NCBI RefSeq assembly: GCF_000177195.2
Contig: NC_015953.1
Span: 6,944,001-7,008,000, forward strand
Source: Streptomyces sp. SirexAA-E
GTDB lineage: Bacteria; Actinomycetota; Actinomycetes; Streptomycetales; Streptomycetaceae
Reading direction: 5' to 3'
Length of the DNA stretch: 64,000 nucleotides
Position numbers and translations under genes: made by a program
The notes under the pieces: generated by a model
Database searches by the model: none
The model's input: only the letters and a program-made list of their open reading frames with translations
Told to the model about the DNA's origin: nothing
Shown here: piece by piece, positions 50,332 to 58,715 of the stretch
Layout of the letters: each line of letters starts with the position of its first letter
How positions within the stretch are numbered: position 1 is the stretch's first letter

Positions 50332-51149
50332 ATGAGCCATGACACTCCCGACCCTCCCGGCCGCACCGCGGCGGGCCCGCTGGACGGTGTACGCGTGGCC
50401 GAACTGGCGGGAATCGGTACCGGCCCCTTCGCCGCGACGCTCCTCGCCGACCTGGGCGCCGACGTGGTGCGCGTGGACCGCCCCGGCCCCTCGCCACTCG
50501 GCGGCGATCCCGCCTTCGACGTCACCAGCCGCAACAGGCGCTCCGTCCTGGTCGAACCTCAAGTCGACCGAAGGGCCCGCTGCGGTACGGGCGTTGGCGG
50601 AGCGCGCCGAGATCGTGGACGGGGCCCCACACCTCACCACCATGTTCTGGGGCAGGCTCGCCGAAGGCACCTGGCGGGATGCCCGCGGCCGCAATCTGCT
50701 CGACGGCGGCTGCCCCTACTACGGCGGGTACGAGACCGCCGACGGTGGCGGGATGGCCGTCGGCGCCCTGGAACCCCAGTTCTACGCGGCGTTCGTCTCC
50801 CTGCTGGGCCTGGGCGGTGACGGCCTGCCCGACCGCGCCGACCCGCACAACCGGCCCGAGCTGCGGGCCGGGTCCGCCACCCGGTTCAAGACCGCCACAC
50901 GCGAGGAGTGGGCGACCGTCTTCGCAGGTACCGACGCCTGCGTCGTGCCGGTGCTCTCGCTGCACAGGCGGCCGGCCACCCGCATCTCACCGGCCGTGGC
51001 ACCTACACCGAGGCGTACGGCATCACCCAGCCCGCTCCCGCCCCCCGCTTCTCCGGGATCTCCGGCTGCCCCCCGCCCTCCCCGGCGCGCACACCCCCGA
51101 CGTGGCCCGCGACCGGGACGTGCCCGAACTGCTGAAGGATCACCGCTGA
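50332..51149 (+). pseudogene. Broken CaiB/BaiF CoA-transferase (alpha-methylacyl-CoA racemase-like)
   Basis: The N-terminus is well preserved (GPLDGVRVAELAGIGTGPFA, ATLLADLGADVVRVDRP). Near 50551-50560 the frame shifts by one; the protein goes on in the next frame (NLKSTEGPAAVRALAERAEI) and then jumps directly to DGAPHLTTMFWGRLAEGTWR, so that roughly 120-140 residues usually between these are missing. Further shifts near 50960 and 51070 are needed to reach the native end (GTYTEAYGITQPAPAPRF, then HTPDVARDRDVPELLKDHR). With one large deletion and at least three shifts it cannot be functional. The stop still overlaps the next ATG (TGATG), showing the original operon. Confidence 0.85.
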
Positions 51150-52174
51150 TGGAACTGTCCTCACCCCTGACGTACGCCGGTGACCCGCGCGCCGCCGCGG
51201 ACCGCGCCGCCGCCCTGGAGTCCGCGGGCCTCGACGCCGTCTGGGTGGCCGAGGCATACGGCTTCGACTCCCCGACGGTCATGGGATACCTCGCCGCGAG
51301 CACCGAACGGATGCGGATCGGCTCGGCCGTCCTGAACGTCTACTCGCGCACCCCCGCACTGATCGCCCAGACCGCGGCCGGACTCGACGCCGTCAGCGGC
51401 GGCAGGGCCGTCCTCGGCGTCGGCGCCTCCGGACCGCAGGTCGTCGAGGGCTGGCACGGCCGCCGTTACGACCGCCCGCTGGGCCGCACCCGCGAGGTGA
51501 TCGAGCTGTCCCGGCGGATCTGGCGGCGCGAGGTGATCGAGCACCACGGCATCACCGACCTGCCCCTGCCGCCCGAGAAGGGAGGCACCCTCGGCAAGCC
51601 GCTGAAGCTGCTGAACCACCCGGTCCGCGACGCCATCCCCATCTTCCTCGCGGCGCTCGGCCCTGCCAATGTCCGGATGGCCGCCGAGATCGCCGACGGA
51701 TGGCTGCCGTTCCTGTACGTCCCCGAGCACGCCGCCAAGGTCTGGGGCCGGCCGCTGACCGAGGGCACCGCCGAGCGTGACCCCGCTCTCGGCCCGCTCT
51801 CGGTCGTGGCGGGCGGTCTGCTGGCCATCGGCGACGACGCCGAGGCGGTCCGTGACCTGATGCGCCCCACCGTCGCCCTCTACGTCGGCGGCATGGGCGC
51901 GCCCGGCCGCAACTTCTACCACGACCTGGTCTGCTCCTACGGCTACGAGGACGCCGCGGCCGCAATCCAGGAGCACTACCTCGCCGGCCGAAAGAAGGAG
52001 GCCGAGGCCGCCGTACCGGCCGAGCTGCTGGAGCTGCTCTGCCTCGCCGGGCCCGAGGGCTACGTCCGCGACCGCATCGAGGTCTTCCGCGAGGCGGGGG
52101 TGACCATGCTCAACGTCACCCCCGTCGGTCCGGACCCCGCCCGGCTGGTCGAACGCGTGAGGAGTTGGCTGTGA
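51149..52174 (+). CDS. LLM-class (F420-type) oxidoreductase
   Basis: A 341-residue TIM-barrel oxidoreductase of the F420-dependent LLM group: AALESAGLDAVWVAEAYGFD, GSAVLNVYSRTPALIAQTAA, GGRAVLGVGASGPQVVEGWH and IPIFLAALGPANVRMAAEIA DGWL. Related mycobacterial and streptomycete proteins are found in steroid and isoprenoid catabolic regions. Its ATG overlaps the stop of the decayed CaiB gene, so loss of translation upstream may lower its expression; the sequence itself is intact. 150 bases separate it from the acyl-CoA synthetase gene. Confidence 0.86.
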   Translation: MELSSPLTYAGDPRAAADRAAALESAGLDAVWVAEAYGFDSPTVMGYLAASTERMRIGSAVLNVYSRTPALIAQTAAGLDAVSGGRAVLGVGASGPQVVEGWHGRRYDRPLGRTREVIELSRRIWRREVIEHHGITDLPLPPEKGGTLGKPLKLLNHPVRDAIPIFLAALGPANVRMAAEIADGWLPFLYVPEHAAKVWGRPLTEGTAERDPALGPLSVVAGGLLAIGDDAEAVRDLMRPTVALYVGGMGAPGRNFYHDLVCSYGYEDAAAAIQEHYLAGRKKEAEAAVPAELLELLCLAGPEGYVRDRIEVFREAGVTMLNVTPVGPDPARLVERVRSWL

Positions 52175-52324
52175 CGTCGGGGCGAGGTCACAGCGGCCCC
52201 GGCCACGAACCGTCCGGCCGACCGTCGGCGTATCCCGGCGCTGAGCCCGCACCACCGCCACGAGCCCGGCACGCCCGCCGGGGCCCCACCGCCCCGGTCC
52301 CTTCCGCCCCGCAAGGAGGCCCCG

Positions 52325-54157
52325 ATGACATCAGCCCCCCGCCCCGACGGCGACCTGCCCGACGCCCCGGCCGACCGGACCCTGCCGCAACTGCTGGCCC
52401 ACAACGCGCGTGCGTACCCGCAGCTCCCCGCACTCTCCTGGCAGTCGAAGGACTCGGACGGTGGCTGGAGGACGTCCAGCTGGGCGGAGATCCACCAGCA
52501 GACCCGGAACCTCGCCGCGGGCTACAGAGCCCTCGGCGTGGGGCGTGGCGACCGCGTCCTGCTGATGATGGCCAACCGGCCCGAACACTGGCTGTCCGAC
52601 CTGGCGCTGGTCCGCCTCGGCGCGGTCCCGGTCAGCGTCTACGGCACCGCGGCCCCCGAGCAGATCACCCACATCGCCAGGAACTGCCGGGCCCGCCTCG
52701 CCGTGGTGGAGGGTGCGGCGCAGGTGGTGGTGTGGGAGCCGATCCTGGCCGACGCCGACACCCCGCTGGAACGGCTGGTGGTGGCCGAGGCGGGCGCGGA
52801 GGGCAGCCACTTCCCGTACGCCGCCCTGCTCCGCGAACCGGTGCCGGCGCGGTTCGCCGAGGAACTGGACGCCGCCCGCCCCGAGGACCCACTGACCGTC
52901 GTCTACACCTCCGGCACCAGCGGCGAGCCCAAGGGAGTCGTCCTGACCCACCGCCAGGTGATGTCCAACGCCCTGGCGCTTGACGCCGTGGTGGAACTGC
53001 CCCCGCACGTCGAGCACATCTGCTACCTGCCCTTCGCCCACATCGCCGAGCGGATGCTGGGCATCTATCTGCCCTGCCACCGGGCCTCGCACGTCTACCT
53101 CTGTGCCGACCCGGCGGGCGTCGCCGCCGTGGTGCGCATGGTGCGCCCCGCGCAGTTCTTCGGTGTGCCGAGGATCTGGGAGAAGCTGTCCGCGGGTGTG
53201 CGGGGCGTCCTCTCGCTGATGCCGGCGGAGCAGCGGGAGGTCATCGACCGGGCATTCGACGTCGCCCGTGAGCATGTCGGACACCGCGAGCGCGGCGAGA
53301 CGCCGCCCGCCGAACTGGAGGAACGCTACGCCCGCGTCCGCGAGGACGTGCTGCTGCCCATGCTGGCCGCGGGCGGTCTGGACCGGGTGACCTGGTCGGC
53401 CAGCGCGTCGGCGCCGATGTCGGTCGACGTGGTGAACTTCTGGGCCGGTTTCGGCGTCGTCATCATGGACGCCTGGGGGCTGACCGAGACCAGCGGCGTG
53501 GCCACCAGCAACAGTCCGCGGACCGGGTTCCGACTCGGCTCCGTGGGACGCCCGGTGGAGTCCGTCGAGGTCCGCGTCGCCGAGGACGGCGAGATCCTGG
53601 TGCGGGGCTCGTCCGTCTTCTCCGGCTACCTCCGGCCGGACGGCTCGGTGGCGTCCGCCCTGGACGCCGACGGCTGGCTGGCCACCGGCGACATCGGCCG
53701 GATGGACGAGGACGGCTACCTCTGGCTCACCGACCGGAAGAAGGAGATGATCATCACCTCCACCGGCAAGAACGTCTCACCGGCCCTGGTGGAGAACGCC
53801 CTCAAGGAACACCCGCTGATCGGCCAGGCGATGGTGCACGGCGACAACCACTCCTACCTGGTCGCCCTGCTGGTGCTCGACGCGGAGGCCGCCCCCGCCT
53901 GGGCCGCGGCCAACGGCGTCGAGGCGACGGGGGGACCGGCCGGTCTGGCGGAGCACCCCGCCGTCCGTGCGGAGGTGGACCGGGCGGTCGCCGCCGCCAA
54001 CGCCCGGCTCAACCGCAGCGAGCAGGTCAAGCGGTACGAGCTGCTGGCCGAGGAGTGGGGCCCGGCGACCGGCGAGCTGACGCCGTCGCTGAAGATGCGG
54101 CGCGGTGTCATCCGGGACAAGTACGCCGACTCGCTGACCGGGCTCTACCAGGACTGA
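52325..54157 (+). CDS. Long-chain acyl-CoA synthetase (FadD/FAA1 type)
   Basis: A 610-residue AMP-forming ligase. Motifs: TVVYTSGTSGEPKGVVLTHR (P-loop), LPFAHIAERMLGIYLP, DAWGLTETSG, GDIGRMDEDGYLWLTDRKKE, TSTGKNVSPALVENALKEH and, near the end, SLKMRRGVIRDKYA with the conserved Lys. The long-chain (FAA1-like) class activates fatty or isoprenoid acids to CoA esters at the membrane. AAGGAGG precedes the ATG. In this block it would activate acids made by the aldehyde dehydrogenase. Ends at a strong bidirectional hairpin. Confidence 0.9.
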   Translation: MTSAPRPDGDLPDAPADRTLPQLLAHNARAYPQLPALSWQSKDSDGGWRTSSWAEIHQQTRNLAAGYRALGVGRGDRVLLMMANRPEHWLSDLALVRLGAVPVSVYGTAAPEQITHIARNCRARLAVVEGAAQVVVWEPILADADTPLERLVVAEAGAEGSHFPYAALLREPVPARFAEELDAARPEDPLTVVYTSGTSGEPKGVVLTHRQVMSNALALDAVVELPPHVEHICYLPFAHIAERMLGIYLPCHRASHVYLCADPAGVAAVVRMVRPAQFFGVPRIWEKLSAGVRGVLSLMPAEQREVIDRAFDVAREHVGHRERGETPPAELEERYARVREDVLLPMLAAGGLDRVTWSASASAPMSVDVVNFWAGFGVVIMDAWGLTETSGVATSNSPRTGFRLGSVGRPVESVEVRVAEDGEILVRGSSVFSGYLRPDGSVASALDADGWLATGDIGRMDEDGYLWLTDRKKEMIITSTGKNVSPALVENALKEHPLIGQAMVHGDNHSYLVALLVLDAEAAPAWAAANGVEATGGPAGLAEHPAVRAEVDRAVAAANARLNRSEQVKRYELLAEEWGPATGELTPSLKMRRGVIRDKYADSLTGLYQD

Positions 54158-54173
54158 GCCGGGCGCTCCCCTC

Positions 54174-54227
54174 TGCCCGGACGTGACGGGGAAGCCACCC
54201 GGTGGGCCTCCCCGTCACGTCCGGGCA
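54174..54227. terminator. 19-bp perfect hairpin between convergent genes
   Basis: Arms tgcccggacgtgacgggga (54174-54192) and exact complement (54209-54227) around 16 bases that can pair further (ccac/gtgg). It lies midway between the acyl-CoA synthetase stop and the acyl-CoA dehydrogenase stop and should stop transcription both ways. Confidence 0.85.
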
Positions 54228-54231
54228 CCTC

Positions 54232-55371
54232 TCAGAGGCCGTAGGTCTTGCCGATGACGTCCCGCTGGATCTCGCTGGTCCCGCCGTAGACCGTGGAGAT
54301 CACGGCGGCCCGCAGATGGCGCTCCATGTCGAACTCCGTGGTGTAGCCGTAGCCGCCCATCATCTGCATGCCCTCCAGGGCGGCGCGCTTGGCGATCTCG
54401 GTCGCCTTCAGCTTGGCCATCGACGCCTCGCGCGGGAACGGCTTGTCCGGCTGGGCGTCGCAGTCCAGAGCGACCTCACGCACCAGCAGCCGGGTGCACT
54501 CGATCTCGGTGGCGAGATCGGCGATCCGGTGCCTCAGCGCCTGGAAGGAGCCCACGGGCCGGCCGAACTGCTCGCGTTCACGGACGTAGCCGACCGCGTC
54601 GTCGAACGCGCGGCGCGCGAGCCCCAGCATGTTCGCGGCGAGGAAGAGCCGCTCGTGGTCGAGACCGGCCATCAACTGCCGCCAGCCGTGGTCCACCTGG
54701 CCGACGACCGCGTCCGCGGGCAGCCGCACATCGGTCAGGAAGACGTCGTTGACCTCCCGGCCGCCCATGGTGTCGATGCGCCGGGTCTCCACACCGGCGG
54801 TGGCGGCGGGCAGATGGAACATGGTCAGGCCGCCGTGCTTGTCCTCGCCGGTGCGGGCCACCAGCAGGACGTACTTCGCGCAGTGGGCGTTGGAGATCCA
54901 GGTCTTCTGCCCGTCGATCACCCACGTGCCGTCCGCCTCGCGGCGGGCCTGGCAGCGCAGCGCGCCGACGTCCGACCCGGCCCCCGGCTCCGACATGGCG
55001 ATGGACAGCACGTCGCCGCGCACAGCGCCGGAGAGCACGTCGTGCCGCTGCCGCTCCGTGCCGAACTTCTCGTACGCCTTCGCCGCGATGACGGTGGTGA
55101 CGAAACCCCCGGCCGGGACCATCCCGTACGAGGTCTCCTCCAGGAAGAGGCAGGCGTCGGCCAGTCCGCCGCCGGAGCCTCCGTACTCCTCGGGCAGGCA
55201 CACCCCGAGCCAGCCCAGGTCGGCGAGCCTGCCGTACAGCGCGGCGTCGTGGGCCTCGCGGCCGCCCGCGGTCAGCGCGTCGCGCTGCTCCCGGGTGCCG
55301 CACTCCCGCTTGGCGAAAGCACGGATGGCCGCGACGAAATCGGCCTGCTCTTCGGTGAGGCGACTGCCCAT
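54232..55371 (-). CDS. Acyl-CoA dehydrogenase
   Basis: A 379-residue flavoenzyme of the acyl-CoA dehydrogenase family. Signatures: SIAMSEPGAGSDVGALRCQA (substrate/FAD contact), WVIDGQKTWISNAHCAKYVL, and the C-terminal YGGTSEIQRDVIGKTYGL, which binds FAD across the dimer. It would carry out the first oxidation of an acyl-CoA in beta-oxidation. Divergent from the TetR gene at 55474 with a repeated motif in between. Confidence 0.9.
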   Translation of the reverse strand: MGSRLTEEQADFVAAIRAFAKRECGTREQRDALTAGGREAHDAALYGRLADLGWLGVCLPEEYGGSGGGLADACLFLEETSYGMVPAGGFVTTVIAAKAYEKFGTERQRHDVLSGAVRGDVLSIAMSEPGAGSDVGALRCQARREADGTWVIDGQKTWISNAHCAKYVLLVARTGEDKHGGLTMFHLPAATAGVETRRIDTMGGREVNDVFLTDVRLPADAVVGQVDHGWRQLMAGLDHERLFLAANMLGLARRAFDDAVGYVREREQFGRPVGSFQALRHRIADLATEIECTRLLVREVALDCDAQPDKPFPREASMAKLKATEIAKRAALEGMQMMGGYGYTTEFDMERHLRAAVISTVYGGTSEIQRDVIGKTYGL

Positions 55372-55398
55372 CAGATCCTCCGGAATTCGGATGGTGCC

Positions 55399-55427
55399 AC
55401 TAAGAAGTGTTACTGAGAGATGTTAGT
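55399..55427. promoter_or_regulatory. Repeated operator-like motif between ACAD and TetR genes
   Basis: Read on the minus strand, TAACAyyTCTyAG occurs twice with a 13-base period inside a stretch that begins and ends with ACTAA/TTAGT. It lies in the 102-base divergent region and is the best candidate site for the TetR encoded at 55474. Confidence 0.45.
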
Positions 55428-55473
55428 CGTTTCATTGTCTCTTCGCGGGATGTCCGCCGGTAGGGTGGGCGTC

Positions 55474-56100
55474 ATGAGAACCGACACGAACGACTCGGCG
55501 TTCGCCGAGGCCCTCGCCCGGCCGGAGACGGAGGACCGTACGGCGCGGAGGATCCTCGACGCCGCACTGGATCAGTTCAGCCTCCTGGGCCTGCGCCGCT
55601 CCTCCGTGGACGACGTCGCCAAGCGCGCCGGGGTCTCCCGTGTCACCGTCTTCCGGCGCTTCCAGAGCAAGGACAAGCTGGTCGAGGCCACCCTGCTGCG
55701 CGAACTCAGCCGGTTCTTCGAGCGCCTGGACTCCACCGTGGCAGCGCTGCCGACCATGGAGGAGCGGGTCGTCGAGGGCTTCGTGGTCGCCCTGCGCCAC
55801 ACCCGCGCCCACCCGCTCTTCGGCGGTCTGCTGCGCCTCGAACCCGAGGTCGTCCTGCCCTACATGACCGTGGACGGCGGCTCCTCGCTCTCCGCCACCG
55901 TCGCCTATCTGACGGGCCATCTGCGCCGGGCCCAGCAGGCCGAAGGCCGTCGTGACGAGGACCCGCGGCCGGTGGCCGAGCTCATGGTGCGCGTCGCCGT
56001 GTCCTTCCTGCTGAACCCCGCCAGCTGCATCGAGATGGAGGACGAGGACCAGGCCCGGGCCTTCGCCCGCCGCTACCTCGCCCCGCTGCTGGACGCCTGA
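55474..56100 (+). CDS. TetR-family regulator
   Basis: A 208-residue TetR protein: RRILDAALDQFSLLGLRRSS, VDDVAKRAGVSRVTVFRRFQ (residues about 20-60), then a ligand domain with RVVEGFVVALRHTRAHPLFG. The start at 55474 is preferred over an in-frame ATG 54 bases upstream. Divergent from the acyl-CoA dehydrogenase gene and convergent with the aldehyde dehydrogenase gene; it probably represses one or both. It resembles TetR regulators found beside fatty-acid genes in Streptomyces. Confidence 0.85.
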   Translation: MRTDTNDSAFAEALARPETEDRTARRILDAALDQFSLLGLRRSSVDDVAKRAGVSRVTVFRRFQSKDKLVEATLLRELSRFFERLDSTVAALPTMEERVVEGFVVALRHTRAHPLFGGLLRLEPEVVLPYMTVDGGSSLSATVAYLTGHLRRAQQAEGRRDEDPRPVAELMVRVAVSFLLNPASCIEMEDEDQARAFARRYLAPLLDA

Positions 56101-56142
56101 CCGTCCGATCGGCCGGTCAGGTCGGTGGCGCCGAGCGGCCGT

Positions 56143-57651
56143 TCAGCGGCGCCGGTGCAGCGCCCGCGCCAGCCGCACCGCGCGTTCCCGTGTGGCGGCC
56201 GGAACGTCGAAGGACGTCAGGGCGATCGGCGGGGTGAACCGCTGCACCGTCGTCGACTGCACGGAGGTGAAGGCGCGCAGCCCTTCCTCGCCGTGGATCC
56301 GCCCGAAACCGGAGTCCCGCGAGCCGCCGAACGGCAGCGCCGGCACCGCCGCGAAGCCCAGTACCGAGTTCACCGAAACCGCCCCCGCGCACAGCCGCGC
56401 CGCGATCGCCGCACCCGCGCGTCCGTCACGGCAGAACACCGCCGCTCCCAGGGCGTACCGCGAGGCGTTGGCCCGCTCCACCGCCTCGTCCACGTCTGCG
56501 ACCGGTTCGATCACCACGACCGGCCCGAACGTCTCCTCCGTCACCGCCGCCGCGCCCTCCGGAACACCGGTCAGCACGACCGGCGCGACGTACGGGGCGC
56601 GGACCGACTCGGGCCCGCCCAGCAGGGCCCGGGCGCCCGCCGAGATCGCACCGGTCACATGCCGCTCGACGACCGCCACCTGGCCCGGCAGCGTCATCGG
56701 GCCGTAGGCGGCGTCGGCCTCGGTCCCCGGGCGCAGTGTCCGGGCCCGCTGGACCACCTGCTCGCACAGCGCCGCGTGGACCTCACGCACCGCGTAGACG
56801 CGTTCCACTCCCGCGCAGGTCTGCCCCGCGTTGCTGAGCCCGCCCCACACGATCGCGTCGGCGGCCGCGGACAGATCCGCGTCCGCGGTGACGATCACCG
56901 CGTCCTTCCCACCGCACTCGGCGAGGAACGGCGTCAGCGTCTCGGCGCACACCGCCATCACCTTGCGGGCCGTCCCCGGCGATCCGGTGAACGCCAGCTT
57001 GTCGACCCCGGAGCGGGCCAGGGCGTTCCCGGTGGACGCCGCCCCGGTGACGGTGGTGAGCAGCCCGGCGTGGCCGGGTACGGCGGCGTCGAAGAGTTCG
57101 GCCAGCAGGACCCCGGTGCCCGGGGTCAGCTCGGACGGCTTGAAGACCACGGCGTTCCCCGCCGCAAGGGCGTAGCCGATGGAGCCCATCGGGGTGTACA
57201 GGGGGTAGTTCCAGGGGCCGATCACTCCGACCACCCCGAGCGGCCGGTGCACCAGTGAGGCCCGCTGATGGACGGTTAACAGTCCGGTGCCCACCTTCCG
57301 TCTGCGCAGCACACGTCCCGCGTTGCGGGACGCCCAGTTCAGATGTTCCAGCGTCAGCACCACCTCCAGCGCCGCGTCGCCGGCCGGCTTCCCGGTCTCC
57401 TCGGAGATGGTGCGGACCACGGCGTCCAGATCGGTGGCGAGGGCCTTCTTCCAGCGCAGCAGGTGTTCACGCCGCCGGGCGGCGGGCAGTGCCGCCCAAC
57501 CGGCCTGGGCGGCCCGGGCCCGGATCACTGCGCGGGAGACGTCTTCCGGCCCGTTGACCGGGTGCTCGGCGATCGGCTCGCGGGTCGCGGGGGAGAGCGT
57601 GGTGAAGGTGGCGGGGCGTGGTGCTGCGGCTGGGGTGCCGGCGTCGGTCAT
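56143..57651 (-). CDS. NAD(P)-dependent aldehyde dehydrogenase
   Basis: A 502-residue aldehyde dehydrogenase. N-terminal cofactor part with VGVIGPWNYPLYTPMGSIGY and FKPSELTP, LAFTGSPGTARKVM, the general base Glu in FLAECGGKDA, and the catalytic Cys in GQTCAGVERVYA; the C-terminal segment is PFGGSRDSGFGRIHGEEGL. The start at 57651 has GGAGAC upstream; longer in-frame extensions are not protein-like. It would oxidise aldehydes (for example those left by Lcp cleavage) to acids for the acyl-CoA synthetase. Confidence 0.9.
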   Translation of the reverse strand: MTDAGTPAAAPRPATFTTLSPATREPIAEHPVNGPEDVSRAVIRARAAQAGWAALPAARRREHLLRWKKALATDLDAVVRTISEETGKPAGDAALEVVLTLEHLNWASRNAGRVLRRRKVGTGLLTVHQRASLVHRPLGVVGVIGPWNYPLYTPMGSIGYALAAGNAVVFKPSELTPGTGVLLAELFDAAVPGHAGLLTTVTGAASTGNALARSGVDKLAFTGSPGTARKVMAVCAETLTPFLAECGGKDAVIVTADADLSAAADAIVWGGLSNAGQTCAGVERVYAVREVHAALCEQVVQRARTLRPGTEADAAYGPMTLPGQVAVVERHVTGAISAGARALLGGPESVRAPYVAPVVLTGVPEGAAAVTEETFGPVVVIEPVADVDEAVERANASRYALGAAVFCRDGRAGAAIAARLCAGAVSVNSVLGFAAVPALPFGGSRDSGFGRIHGEEGLRAFTSVQSTTVQRFTPPIALTSFDVPAATRERAVRLARALHRRR

Positions 57652-58249
57652 CGGGTCTCCTGACGGGGAACACGGGGGTGGACGACGGCCCGCAGCCGAC
57701 GCGGCGCCCGGCGGCAGGGCGGGAGCCCCAAGGCGGTTCGCCCACGGCGTCGAGCGAGCCCGCGGACCGCCGAGGTGAAGCCGCGGACCGGAGGGCCTCC
57801 GGCCGCGGTGGCCCGTCTGGCGCGCGATCAGCACCGTGTCGTCTCCGAACGCCTGGGGGAGCGCCTCTGTGAGTCGAAGATACTGAAACTATTGAACTGT
57901 TTCATGGCGCGTCAATACCCCGGACACACCAGCGGCGCCCTCGGGCGGATCCAGATCCCGCGACACCTGCGCCCACGTCGTGCCGGATTCGGTGGAACCT
58001 GGCGGACCGGCTCCTCATTGCGACATCGCCTGCGTGTGAGACGAACGCATGGATGGCCGACCACGTCCTGCGCGAGGACGGCTGTACGGATGCGACGGCA
58101 GCCGCAGCGATGTGACTGCGCGAAGGCGACGCGATACGGGCTCCGGCGCAGATCTCGGGGAGTAGCCGCGGAGAGTCACCGCAGTGTTCGTCTGCGGAGG
58201 TTCGCGTGAGTCCGTTGTTCCGTCGCCTCAGGCGGCTTCGACGGCTCGG
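57652..58249. other. Non-coding 598-base gap with one dyad
   Basis: No frame here looks like protein. The one clear structure is tgaaac-N9-gtttca at 57884-57904 in an AT-richer patch, which could be an operator or promoter region for the aldehyde dehydrogenase about 230 bases away. Nothing else recognised. Confidence 0.4.
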
Positions 58250-58588
58250 TCACTTATCGCGGCGTGCCGTGATCTCCACCGCGTTGGCGCGGATCCATTG
58301 CAGCAGCGGGTCCAGTGCCGCTGCCGCGCCGCGGCCCAGCCCGGTGACGGAATACGTCACCGATGGCGGCTGTCCTGTGCCGACCTGGCGGTGCACCAGA
58401 CCGTCCTGCTGGAGTGAGCGGAGCGTGGCCGCGAGGCTCTTGTCGCTGATTCCCGCGACCACCGTGCGTAGCTCGTGATAGCGGAGCGGTTCGGACAGCA
58501 GCGCCGTGAGGACCAGGATCGTCCACCGGCCGGCGAGGTGCCCCAGCACCTCGCGTGCCGGGCAGTCCTTGTGGAACACGTCACCCAT
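58250..58588 (-). CDS. HxlR-family winged-helix regulator
   Basis: A 112-residue HxlR regulator: CPAREVLGHLAGRWTILVLT, LSEPLRYHELRTVVAGISDK, SLAATLRSLQQDGLVHRQVG. The CPxxxxL start with Cys in the N-terminal segment is typical; many members sense electrophiles or oxidants through this Cys. The ATG at 58588 or the GTG three bases earlier may be used. Divergent from the SDR gene at 58716 and the likely regulator of it. Confidence 0.88.
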   Translation of the reverse strand: MGDVFHKDCPAREVLGHLAGRWTILVLTALLSEPLRYHELRTVVAGISDKSLAATLRSLQQDGLVHRQVGTGQPPSVTYSVTGLGRGAAAALDPLLQWIRANAVEITARRDK

Positions 58589-58617
58589 CACACCTCTCCC
58601 GGGCTCCTGGAGTGCGG

Positions 58618-58654
58618 GCTCACCGCCGGGTGAGCACCCCACCGCGTGGTGAGC
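58618..58654. promoter_or_regulatory. Triple GGTGAGC operator-like site
   Basis: GCTCACC (58618-58624), GGTGAGC (58629-58635) and GGTGAGC (58648-58654): an inverted pair followed by a direct copy 19 bases on, in the 127-base divergent HxlR/SDR region and just upstream of TAGGTT (58679-58684), a possible -10 for the SDR gene. Candidate HxlR binding site. Confidence 0.5.
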
Positions 58655-58715
58655 GCCTTCCGGGACACCCGCGCTCTCCGTAGGTTGGTGACCTGCTTAC
58701 GACCGAGGAGGAAGC

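Noticed and set aside
50332..51149. CaiB gene as intact with a sequencing error
   Set aside because: One error could explain one shift, but a missing block of more than 100 residues and several separate shifts cannot be a single error.
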